Shown: positions 55,092-62,369 of the stretch, piece by piece
Layout: the number at the start of each line of letters is the position of its first letter
Position numbering within the stretch: the stretch's first letter is position 1
Origin: Pseudomonas sp. 7SR1
GTDB taxonomy: Bacteria; Pseudomonadota; Gammaproteobacteria; Pseudomonadales; Pseudomonadaceae
NCBI RefSeq assembly: GCF_900156465.1
Contig: NZ_LT707064.1
Span: 2,388,501-2,452,500, forward strand
Length of the DNA stretch: 64,000 nucleotides
Direction of reading: 5' to 3'
Made by a program: the position numbers and the translations under genes
Notes under the pieces: generated by a model
Told to the model about the DNA's origin: nothing
What the model saw: the letters and a program-made list of their open reading frames with translations, nothing else
The model's database searches: none

Positions 55092-56099
55092 ATGGGTATT
55101 GATCTTCCGCTGATCTGGGCCGTGGTCATCATCTTCGGCATCATGATGTACGTGATCATGGACGGCTTCGACTTGGGGATCGGTATTCTCTTCCCCTTCA
55201 TCAAGGGCGAGCGCGACCGCGATGTGATGATGAACACCGTGGCGCCGGTCTGGGACGGTAACGAAACCTGGCTGGTGCTGGGCGGCGCCGGTCTGTTCGG
55301 GGCGTTCCCGCTGGCTTATTCGGTGGTGCTCTCGGCGTTGTACCTGCCGTTGATCCTGATGCTCATCGGCCTGATCTTCCGGGGCGTTGCCTTCGAATTC
55401 CGCTTCAAGGCCAAGGCCGACAAGCGCCACCTCTGGGACAAGGCCTTCATCGGCGGCTCGCTGGCGGCCACTTTCTTCCAGGGGGTAGCGCTGGGCGCGT
55501 TCATCGACGGCTTCGAGGTGGTCAATCGTCAGTATGCCGGGGGCTCCCTGGACTGGTTCACGCCGTTCACCGTGTTCTGCGGCCTGGCACTGATCGCTGC
55601 CTATGCCTTGCTCGGTTGCACCTGGCTGATCATGAAGACCGAAGGCAAGCTGCAGGAACAGATGCACGACCTGGCCCGGCCGCTGGCGTTCGTGGTGCTG
55701 GCGGTGATCGGTATCGTCAGCATCTGGACACCGTTGGCCCACGCCGATATCGCGGCCCGCTGGTTCACCCTGCCGAATCTGTTCTGGTTCCTGCCGGTGC
55801 CGATCCTGGTGCTGGTAACCATGTACGGGCTATTCCGGGCGGTGGCCCGCAACGCCAACTACACACCGTTCATCCTGACCCTCGTGCTGATCTTCCTTGG
55901 CTACAGCGGCCTGGGGATCAGCCTGTGGCCGAACATCGTGCCGCCTTCCATTTCGATCTGGGATGCGTCTTCACCACCCCAGAGCCAGGGGTTCATGCTG
56001 GTCGGGACGCTGTTCATCATTCCGTTGATCCTGGTGTACACCTTCTGGAGCTACTACGTGTTCCGGGGCAAGGTGACCCATGATGACGGTTACCATTGA
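55092..56099 (+). CDS. cioB: Cyanide-insensitive terminal oxidase subunit II
   Basis: A 335-residue CydB-type membrane subunit. The N-terminus MGIDLPLIWAVVIIFGIMMY leads into the family MDGFDLGIGILFPF stretch with acidic channel residues, and VWDGNETWLVLGGAGLFGAF follows. Eight to nine helices are predicted. It pairs with CioA to form the oxidase. The stop is 21 bp before the DUF2474 gene. Confidence 0.93.
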   Translation: MGIDLPLIWAVVIIFGIMMYVIMDGFDLGIGILFPFIKGERDRDVMMNTVAPVWDGNETWLVLGGAGLFGAFPLAYSVVLSALYLPLILMLIGLIFRGVAFEFRFKAKADKRHLWDKAFIGGSLAATFFQGVALGAFIDGFEVVNRQYAGGSLDWFTPFTVFCGLALIAAYALLGCTWLIMKTEGKLQEQMHDLARPLAFVVLAVIGIVSIWTPLAHADIAARWFTLPNLFWFLPVPILVLVTMYGLFRAVARNANYTPFILTLVLIFLGYSGLGISLWPNIVPPSISIWDASSPPQSQGFMLVGTLFIIPLILVYTFWSYYVFRGKVTHDDGYH

Positions 56100-56120
56100 T
56101 TGACCTGCGAGGTGTTGCGG

Positions 56121-56285
56121 ATGGCCAAGCCAGAGCTCAAAGACATCGAAGCCGCTGAAAAGAAGCCGCTCTGGCAGCGGCTTGGCTGGCTGGTGGGGAT
56201 CTGGGCGGGCAGTGTGCTGGCGTTGTTCATCGTCGCCAGCCTGATGCGCATGTTCATGAACGCCGCCGGCCTGACCACCCATTGA
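56121..56285 (+). CDS. DUF2474 small membrane protein of the cio operon
   Basis: A 54-residue protein with a basic N-terminal helix and one membrane helix (LGWLVGIWAGSVLALFIVAS), matching DUF2474, a family found beside cioAB. By analogy with the CydX/CydS small subunits of other bd oxidases it may be a third CIO subunit. The ATG at 56121 is chosen; a TTG 21 bp upstream overlaps the cioB stop. Confidence 0.8.
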   Translation: MAKPELKDIEAAEKKPLWQRLGWLVGIWAGSVLALFIVASLMRMFMNAAGLTTH

Positions 56286-56293
56286 TCGCCGAT

Positions 56294-56317
56294 GGGAGCG
56301 AGTCGGGCTCGCATCCC
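56294..56317. terminator. REP-derived hairpin after the cio operon
   Basis: GGGAGCGAG and CTCGCATCCC form a stem with a short loop between the convergent DUF2474 and rlmG genes. It is probably a single, decayed REP unit and may act as a two-way transcript end. No U-run. Confidence 0.4.
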
Positions 56318-56324
56318 GCGGTCG

Positions 56325-57449
56325 CTACTTGCGGGCTTTGAGAATGACGAATTTCGGCGTCGCGGCCACTTGCTCGACGCCCCGGAACAGCCGCGCCAGT
56401 TTGCTGTGATAACCCAGGTGCCGGTTGCCGACGATGTACAGCGCGCCGCCGACCACCAACGCCTCGCGAGCCTGCTGGAACATCCGCCAGGCCAGGAAGT
56501 CGCCCACCACCTGTTGTTGATGGAAGGGTGGATTGCACAGCACCACGTCCAATGACTGCGCAGCTTGCCCGGCCAGGCCGTCACCGGCCCGCACGGCCAT
56601 CTCGCGCTCGCCCAGGGCCGCTCGCCAGTTCTCGGCGGCCGACTGCACGGCCATGTAGGATTCATCCACCAGGGTGTAGTGGGCCTGTGGGTTCTGCAGG
56701 GCGCTGGCAATGGCCAGCACGCCGTTGCCGCATCCCAGGTCCGCGACTTGGGCGGCCCCCAGGTTCTTCGGCAGATGCGGCAGGAACGCCCGGGTGCCGA
56801 TGTCCAATCCTTCCCGGCAGAACACGTTGGCGTGATTGAGCAGTTCGATCTTCGGTTCTTCCAGCAGGTAGCGGGTAGGGTAGGGCGATACCGCTGGCGC
56901 TCTGTCGGCTGGTGTGGCGATCAGCAAGCGGGCTTTCTTCACCGCCAGCGAGGCCTGCACCGGGCCGATGTAGCGCTCCAGCAGATCACCCGCGGCCCGG
57001 GGCAGGTGCTTGACCATGGCTGCGGCGATCACCTGGGCGCCGGGCGCCAACTGACCTTGCAGGCGGATCAGTTGTTCTTCCAGCAGGGCCAGGGTCTTCG
57101 GCACTTTGATCAGGACACGGTCGAAGGGCCCGACCAACGGTTCGCTGGCCGGCAATGTAGGCACCGCATCGAAAGCGCGTCCATTGCGCACCAGGTTCTT
57201 TTCCAGTGCCTGCAAGGCCAGGAACGAGTCGCTGCTGCTGATCACATCGACCTTGCCGGCCAGGCTGGCGGCCAGGGCACCGAAACCGTCATTGAGCACC
57301 AGGACCCGGGTACTCGTGGCCGGTTGCTGCTCGGCCAGATGAGCGAGCAGATATTCATCGGCCGCATCGAAGGCCTGCAGCGGTTCGTTCTGCTGTTCGG
57401 GCTGGCGGATCAGGTCGAGCTGGGCGAAGGGGCTGTCAAGCAGGGGCAT
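56325..57449 (-). CDS. rlmG: 23S rRNA (guanine(1835)-N2)-methyltransferase
   Basis: A 374-residue SAM methyltransferase made of two related Rossmann domains, the first degenerate. The active second domain has VADLGCGNGVLAIASA and the N2-methylation motif NPPFHQQQVV. It should make m2G1835 in 23S rRNA. The start is ATG at 57449 (MPLLDSPFAQLDLIRQ); a frame to 57467 adds six residues. It converges with the cio operon. Confidence 0.9.
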   Translation of the reverse strand: MPLLDSPFAQLDLIRQPEQQNEPLQAFDAADEYLLAHLAEQQPATSTRVLVLNDGFGALAASLAGKVDVISSSDSFLALQALEKNLVRNGRAFDAVPTLPASEPLVGPFDRVLIKVPKTLALLEEQLIRLQGQLAPGAQVIAAAMVKHLPRAAGDLLERYIGPVQASLAVKKARLLIATPADRAPAVSPYPTRYLLEEPKIELLNHANVFCREGLDIGTRAFLPHLPKNLGAAQVADLGCGNGVLAIASALQNPQAHYTLVDESYMAVQSAAENWRAALGEREMAVRAGDGLAGQAAQSLDVVLCNPPFHQQQVVGDFLAWRMFQQAREALVVGGALYIVGNRHLGYHSKLARLFRGVEQVAATPKFVILKARK

Positions 57450-57630
57450 GGCTGGGGACTCTGGCAATCGACGGATGTCCCGCTGCCCTGGGGCAGGTGT
57501 TCGCAGCGGGACCGCCTGAATGAACTGCGTCGCGTGCTAGGCGCGTCATCATTCAAGTGGAGCCGTGAATGGTACGTTTTTTTGCTGTGCAATACTCGTG
57601 GGTTTTCAGGCTGACGGTGTGGGTTCGCTC

Positions 57631-58347
57631 TCAAATCACATGAATGTGGGCCGCCTTGGCGACGGCTGAAATCTTGTTGCTGACGTTCAGTTTGCGCATG
57701 CAACTGCACACATGAAAGTTAACGGTGCGTTCGGAAAGGCACAGGATTCTGCCCACTTCCGACGCGGTCTTCCCTTCGGCGGACCACCTGAGCACTTCGA
57801 TCTCCCTGGGCGATAAATGGCATTTATGCGTGGTTTCGGCGACATCCGACATTTTTTTACTGGCCAGTGCATGCAACCGCTGACTGGCGAAAATGGCGTA
57901 GCCGAGATTCCCGTAATGCTCCTCTATATCGATCGGACAATGAGTCCGGGCAAGACTGAACAGGCTGCAATAAACACCGTGATCGTCATGGACGGACTGA
58001 GTCCAGCCGTACCTGAGGCCTTGTCGGTTAAGTTCGTGCCATAACTTGGGCGCTTGGGCGAAGAGGTTTTCATCCCAGAGGATTGGAAGGGGTGATTGAT
58101 TGCAGTGTGCTACTATCGGATCGTTCGAAGCATACCCGTTCTGTTCATATAATCGGTCCCATCCATAGGGATAGTTATTCAGGTTTACCTTGGTGGTATG
58201 GTTGCTGGGGCTGCCGAGATAGGCCGCAAATGCGCAAAACTCAAATCCTTGATTGTTAAAGAAATTCAAGACCAGGCGATAGGCGGCCTGGAGGTCTTTT
58301 TCGCAAGATAACTTCCTCAACTGTAAGTCCTTCCACTTGTCCATCAC
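57631..58347 (-). CDS. LuxR-type quorum-sensing regulator without a LuxI gene
   Basis: A 238-residue LuxR protein. The N-terminal autoinducer domain (about 20-160) keeps the canonical acyl-homoserine-lactone residues W63, Y67, D76, P77 and W91. The C-terminal GerE helix-turn-helix (about 172-238) is LSPREIEVLRWSAEGKTASE, RTVNFHVCSCMRKLN. No LuxI synthase occurs in the window, so this looks like a LuxR solo (a synthase elsewhere in the genome cannot be excluded). Local GC is near 48-50 percent, below its neighbours, hinting at transfer. It is divergent from fprB. Confidence 0.88.
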   Translation of the reverse strand: MMDKWKDLQLRKLSCEKDLQAAYRLVLNFFNNQGFEFCAFAAYLGSPSNHTTKVNLNNYPYGWDRLYEQNGYASNDPIVAHCNQSPLPILWDENLFAQAPKLWHELNRQGLRYGWTQSVHDDHGVYCSLFSLARTHCPIDIEEHYGNLGYAIFASQRLHALASKKMSDVAETTHKCHLSPREIEVLRWSAEGKTASEVGRILCLSERTVNFHVCSCMRKLNVSNKISAVAKAAHIHVI

Positions 58348-58502
58348 ACTCTCCTGGGTTGACGTTCAGCTGCGTGGATCCAATCTTGGGGGTGCGAAAG
58401 AACAGTGTAGGACTTTTCCTAACTTGTAGTTAGATTTTTTAATGTTGCTTACACGAAGCTACGTTGGATTAAACACTTTGAATAATTGTTACCGTTACAG
58501 GT

Positions 58503-58533
58503 CTCGTATATTTGTATAACTTCTGTATACGAG
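58503..58533. promoter_or_regulatory. AT-rich dyad between luxR solo and fprB
   Basis: CTCGTATA and TATACGAG are perfect inverted 8-mers 15 bp apart inside the 293-bp AT-rich divergent gap. They do not match the usual lux box. The site could bind the LuxR protein or another regulator; the role is a guess. Nothing else is recognised in the gap. Confidence 0.3.
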
Positions 58534-58640
58534 CTGAAGAGCTGGCAATGAGTTTATGACTAAATGCCACTACTCTCTGTCGGTGGTTACGGCGCTCACT
58601 TTGCGGGACACTGTGGCCTTTCGTTCCTTTGGAGTGGCTC

Positions 58641-59417
58641 ATGACCGACAGCGCAGAGAAGTTCACCCGCCAGACCTTGCTGGAGGTGCGACCATTGACG
58701 CCTCATCTGTTTACCCTGCGGACGTCCCGGGATCGTGGCTTCCGTTTCACGGCAGGTCAATTCGCCCGGCTGGGGGTCGTCAAGGCGGATGGCAGCACCG
58801 TCTGGCGCGCCTATTCCATGGTCTCTTCGCCGTTCGACGAGTTTCTCGAATTTTTTTCCATTGTCGTTCCCGGCGGTGAATTCACCAGCGAACTCAGCCG
58901 CCTGGAACCGGGTGACAGCCTGCTGGTGGAGCGCCAGGCCTTTGGCTACCTGACATTGGACCGCTTTGTGGACGGCAGGGACTTGTGGCTGTTGTCCACC
59001 GGAACAGGGGTCGCGCCGTTTCTTTCGATTCTCCAGGATTTCGAGGTCTGGGAAAGATTCGAGCGGATCGTCCTGGTGTACAGCGTCCGCGAAGCGCGGG
59101 AGCTGGCGTATCAGGAGCTGATCGACGGGCTGGCTCGGCGCGATTACCTGGCCGAGCACGCGCACAAGTTTCGTTTCATCGCGACGGTCACCCGCGAGCA
59201 GCATCCGGGCACGCTCAATGGGCGTATTACCACGCTGATCGAAAACGGTGAGCTGGAGCGGGCCGCCGGTGTCGCGCTGACCCCGGAGCATTCGCGGGTC
59301 ATGCTGTGCGGCAACCCGCAAATGATCGACGACACGCGCAAGCTGCTCAAGGCCAGGGGGCTGCAACTGAGCCTTACCCGCCGGCCGGGCCAGGTGGCAG
59401 TGGAGAATTACTGGTAG
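58641..59417 (+). CDS. fprB: Ferredoxin-NADP reductase, FprB-type
   Basis: A 258-residue FAD enzyme moving electrons between NADPH and ferredoxin or flavodoxin. FAD motif RAYSMVSSPF (arginine-x-tyrosine-serine), NADP motif LLSTGTGVAPFLSIL, and C-terminal LTRRPGQVAVENYW ending in aromatic Trp are typical of subclass bacterial FPRs. The ATG at 58641 is chosen over a TTG at 58629. Its neighbours mscL, katB, ankB and radA recall PA4615-PA4609 of P. aeruginosa (from memory), so FprB rather than the FinR-linked FprA. Confidence 0.88.
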   Translation: MTDSAEKFTRQTLLEVRPLTPHLFTLRTSRDRGFRFTAGQFARLGVVKADGSTVWRAYSMVSSPFDEFLEFFSIVVPGGEFTSELSRLEPGDSLLVERQAFGYLTLDRFVDGRDLWLLSTGTGVAPFLSILQDFEVWERFERIVLVYSVREARELAYQELIDGLARRDYLAEHAHKFRFIATVTREQHPGTLNGRITTLIENGELERAAGVALTPEHSRVMLCGNPQMIDDTRKLLKARGLQLSLTRRPGQVAVENYW

Positions 59418-59446
59418 GAACAAGGCGTCGCCAGGACGCCTCGTTC
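59418..59446. terminator. Hairpin between convergent fprB and mscL
   Basis: GAACAAGGCGTC and GACGCCTCGTTC pair around GCCAG with two mismatches, filling the short gap after the fprB stop. It may end transcripts from both sides. No strong U-run. Confidence 0.45.
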
Positions 59447-59458
59447 AATGCAGATCGA

Positions 59459-59872
59459 TCAGGGCCGTTCGTTCTGGGCCTTGAGCAGGTCGCGGATTTC
59501 GCTCAGCAATTGTTCTTCCTTGGTGGGTACCGGCGGCGCGCTGGGTGCCACGGCCTCTTCGCGCTTGAGACGGTTGATCGCCTTGACGCCCAGGAAGATG
59601 GCGAAGGCGACTATGATGAAGTCCACGGTGGTCTGGAGGAACTTTCCGTAGGCCAGCACCACGGCCGGGGCGTCGCCCTGTGCGGCCTTGAGGGTGATGG
59701 CCAGGTTGCTGAAATCCACGCCGCCGATCAGCAGGCCGATGGGAGGCATGATCACGTCGCCAACAAATGAAGAAACAATCTTGCCGAACGCAGCCCCGAT
59801 GATGATCCCGACGGCCATGTCGACGACATTGCCTTTGACCGCGAAGGCCTTGAACTCGCTTAGCACGCCCAT
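59459..59872 (-). CDS. mscL: Large-conductance mechanosensitive channel
   Basis: A 137-residue MscL channel releasing solutes during osmotic down-shock. The N-terminal helix and TM1 ([20 protein letters not shown]) with the gate glycines, TM2 ([18 protein letters not shown]) and a C-terminal cytoplasmic helix ([16 protein letters not shown]) are clear. It converges with fprB and is divergent from katB. Confidence 0.95.
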   Translation of the reverse strand: MGVLSEFKAFAVKGNVVDMAVGIIIGAAFGKIVSSFVGDVIMPPIGLLIGGVDFSNLAITLKAAQGDAPAVVLAYGKFLQTTVDFIIVAFAIFLGVKAINRLKREEAVAPSAPPVPTKEEQLLSEIRDLLKAQNERP

Positions 59873-60040
59873 GAGTGATTCCTTGTGACTGATGAGGTTG
59901 GGTGGCAGTGTAATTCAGCCGGATGCGTCTCGCTCGAAACGCCTGCTTACAAAACACTTCGTTATCGACCCGGTTCCGGCCTGAAAGTTTACAAAGTGCC
60001 ATCAATCGCGCGTGATACGCGCTTTCCCGTCGGTTCCCCA

Positions 60041-60077
60041 TAACGTTTTTTCTATCGGAGCGGTATGGCATTTCTAT
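60041..60077 (+). promoter_or_regulatory. OxyR-like site upstream of katB
   Basis: CTAT half-sites at 60052 and 60074 are exactly 22 bp apart, with GTAT at 60063 in the expected intermediate position, matching the ATAG-N7-CTAT-N7-ATAG-N7-CTAT layout at two perfect and partial other quarters. katB-ankB of P. aeruginosa is OxyR-activated. The 281-bp gap shows no gene. Confidence 0.5.
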
Positions 60078-60153
60078 TTAGGTTTTGCTTTTTCGGGCAC
60101 TAGCCTCTGACAAGCGCACATGGATGCGCTCTATAACATCAGAGGAAATTCCT

Positions 60154-61695
60154 ATGAATACTTCCCTTGGCGGCGGGGCTCTTTCCCACCGTCGCGCCCT
60201 TTTTGCACTGACCGCCGGCCTGCTGTCCCTTTCCGTCAATGCGGCCACCCTGACCCGGGATAACGGGGCGGCAGTTGGCGACAACCAGAACTCGCAGACG
60301 GCGGGTCCCAACGGCCCAACCCTGTTGCAAGACGTGCAACTGATCCAGAAACTCCAGCGCTTCGATCGGGAACGCATTCCAGAGCGCGTGGTCCACGCCC
60401 GTGGCACGGGTGCCCATGGCACCTTCACAGTGTCCAACGACCTCAGTGACCTGACCAAGGCGAAGGTCTTCGCGGCAGGCCAGACCACGCCGGTATTCGT
60501 GCGTTTTTCGGCCGTGGTGCATGGCAACCATTCGCCGGAAACCCTGCGCGACCCCCGTGGCTTCGCCACCAAGTTCTATACGGCCGACGGTAACTGGGAC
60601 CTGGTGGGGAACAACTTCCCGACCTTTTTCATCCGCGACGCCATCAAGTTTCCCGATATGGTCCATGCGTTCAAACCCGACCCAAGAACCAATCTGGATG
60701 ACGATTCACGTCGTTTCGACTTCTTCTCCCATGTTCCCGAGGCGACGCGTACCCTGACCGAGCTGTATTCCAACTCCGGCACGCCGGCCAGTTACCGTGA
60801 AATGGACGGTAATGGTGTTCATGCTTACAAACTGGTGAATGCCAAGGGTGAAGTTCATTACGTCAAGTTTCATTGGAAAAGTTTGCAAGGTCTGAAAAAC
60901 CTCGACCCGAAAGAAGTTGTGAAAGTTCAGGGGCAGGATTACAGCCACATGACCAATGACTTGGTCACGCATATTAACAAGGGCGACTTCCCCAAGTGGG
61001 ACCTGTATGTCCAGGTGCTCAAGCCGCAAGAGTTGTCCAAGTTCGATTTCGATCCGCTGGACGCCACCAAGATCTGGCCGGGAGTGCCGGAGCGTAAAGT
61101 CGGGCAGATGGTTTTGAACCGTAACCCGGCGAATGTCTTTCAGGAAACCGAACAGGTGGCCATGGCGCCTGCCAACCTGGTGCCTGGTATCGAACCTTCC
61201 GAGGACCGTCTGTTGCAGGGTCGGGTGTTCTCTTATGCCGATACCCAAATGTACCGGGTAGGCGCCAACGCATTGCAGTTGCCCATCAACGCACCCAAGG
61301 TTGCAGTGAACAACGGTAACCAGGACGGCGCGATGAACCTTGGCAGCACCAGTACCGGCGTCAACTATCAACCGAGCCGCCTGATGCCTCGCGACGAGCA
61401 GCCTTCGGCACGCTACAGCCAGACCGCGCTTGGCGGCAGCACCCAGCAGGCGAAGATCCAGCGTGAGCAGAACTTCAAGCAGGCCGGTGACCTGTACCGC
61501 TCGTTCAACCAGAAGGAGCGCAACGACCTGATCGAAAGCTTCGGTGGGTCGCTGGCGACCACCGATGACGAGAGCAAGCACATCATCCTGTCCTTCCTCT
61601 ACAAGGCTGACCCTGAATATGGCACCGGCGTGGCCCGGGTTGCCAAGGGCGATCTGGCCCGGGTCAAGGCACTGGCGGAAAAACTGACCGACTGA
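60154..61695 (+). CDS. katB: Catalase KatB, exported
   Basis: A 513-residue heme catalase removing hydrogen peroxide. It has an N-terminal signal-like segment (about 10-31, ALFALTAGLLSLSVNA), catalytic histidine at about H81 in RVVHARGTGAHG, distal asparagine in LVGNNFPTFF, and the heme tyrosine region FSYADTQMYRVG. A start at 60154 (MNTSLGGGALSHRRAL) is preferred over 60085. It is followed by ankB, as in P. aeruginosa, and preceded by an OxyR-like site. Confidence 0.93.
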   Translation: MNTSLGGGALSHRRALFALTAGLLSLSVNAATLTRDNGAAVGDNQNSQTAGPNGPTLLQDVQLIQKLQRFDRERIPERVVHARGTGAHGTFTVSNDLSDLTKAKVFAAGQTTPVFVRFSAVVHGNHSPETLRDPRGFATKFYTADGNWDLVGNNFPTFFIRDAIKFPDMVHAFKPDPRTNLDDDSRRFDFFSHVPEATRTLTELYSNSGTPASYREMDGNGVHAYKLVNAKGEVHYVKFHWKSLQGLKNLDPKEVVKVQGQDYSHMTNDLVTHINKGDFPKWDLYVQVLKPQELSKFDFDPLDATKIWPGVPERKVGQMVLNRNPANVFQETEQVAMAPANLVPGIEPSEDRLLQGRVFSYADTQMYRVGANALQLPINAPKVAVNNGNQDGAMNLGSTSTGVNYQPSRLMPRDEQPSARYSQTALGGSTQQAKIQREQNFKQAGDLYRSFNQKERNDLIESFGGSLATTDDESKHIILSFLYKADPEYGTGVARVAKGDLARVKALAEKLTD

Positions 61696-61711
61696 TCCAC
61701 CTGCGCAAAAC

Positions 61712-61737
61712 CTGTGGGAGCGCGTTCGCTCCCACAG
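61712..61737. repeat. Single REP hairpin between katB and ankB
   Basis: CTGTGGGAGCG and CGCTCCCACAG form a perfect 11-bp stem with a 4-nt loop, 17 bp after the katB stop. It may partly uncouple katB and ankB or protect the katB mRNA 3' end. Confidence 0.65.
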
Positions 61738-61761
61738 TCACAGGCCCAAGGAGTCGCGCCG

Positions 61762-62310
61762 ATGCGTCTGTTTCTCTTATCGCTGCTCGCCGCCTGGTCA
61801 TTGAACGGGTGGGCCGACCAACCCGTGCCTACCGACCCGGTGGCGGTGCAGGAACAATTGCAGGCTTATTATTTCGACGCCGCCCGGCGGGGTGACGTGC
61901 CGATGCTCGAGACCTTCATCGAAGCCGGTTATTCGCTCGATACCCAGGATGAAAAAGGTTACACCGCCCTGATCCTGGCGGCTTATCACGGCCATGGCCC
62001 GGCGGTGGAACGGTTGCTGGCCGCTGGCGCCGATGCCTGCGCCCAGGACAAGCGGGGAAATACCGCACTGATGGGCGCCATCTTCAAAGGCGAGGTGCAG
62101 ATTGCGCGTCGTTTGCTGTCTACCGATTGCAGTCCGGACCAGCGCAACGGCGCGGGGCAGACCGCGGCGATGTACGCCGGCCTGTTCAAGCGCGCTGAAT
62201 TGCTCGAGGCCTTGAAGGCCAAGGGGGCAGACCTCGAGGCCCGGGACCCTTTGGGCAATACGGCGGCGGATCTGGCCAAGGGTGAAATCAGAATGCCGGC
62301 CCCACGTTGA
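61762..62310 (+). CDS. ankB: Periplasmic ankyrin-repeat protein AnkB
   Basis: A 182-residue protein with a signal peptide (MRLFLLSLLAAWSLNGWA) and about four ankyrin repeats (EKGYTALILAAYHGHGPAVE, KRGNTALMGAIFKGEVQIAR and following). In P. aeruginosa AnkB is periplasmic and needed for full KatB activity, and its gene follows katB as here. The start is ATG at 61762. A REP hairpin lies between the two genes. Confidence 0.9.
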   Translation: MRLFLLSLLAAWSLNGWADQPVPTDPVAVQEQLQAYYFDAARRGDVPMLETFIEAGYSLDTQDEKGYTALILAAYHGHGPAVERLLAAGADACAQDKRGNTALMGAIFKGEVQIARRLLSTDCSPDQRNGAGQTAAMYAGLFKRAELLEALKAKGADLEARDPLGNTAADLAKGEIRMPAPR

Positions 62311-62369
62311 CGAACTGGCCGTTCGGGTCGTCGTCTGGGCTATCATCACGGTTTTTACCCGGAGTTCAG

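Noticed and set aside
58503..58533. Calling the dyad a lux box
   Set aside because: Arm sequence and spacing do not match the 20-bp lux-type palindromes that I know; kept only as an unassigned dyad.
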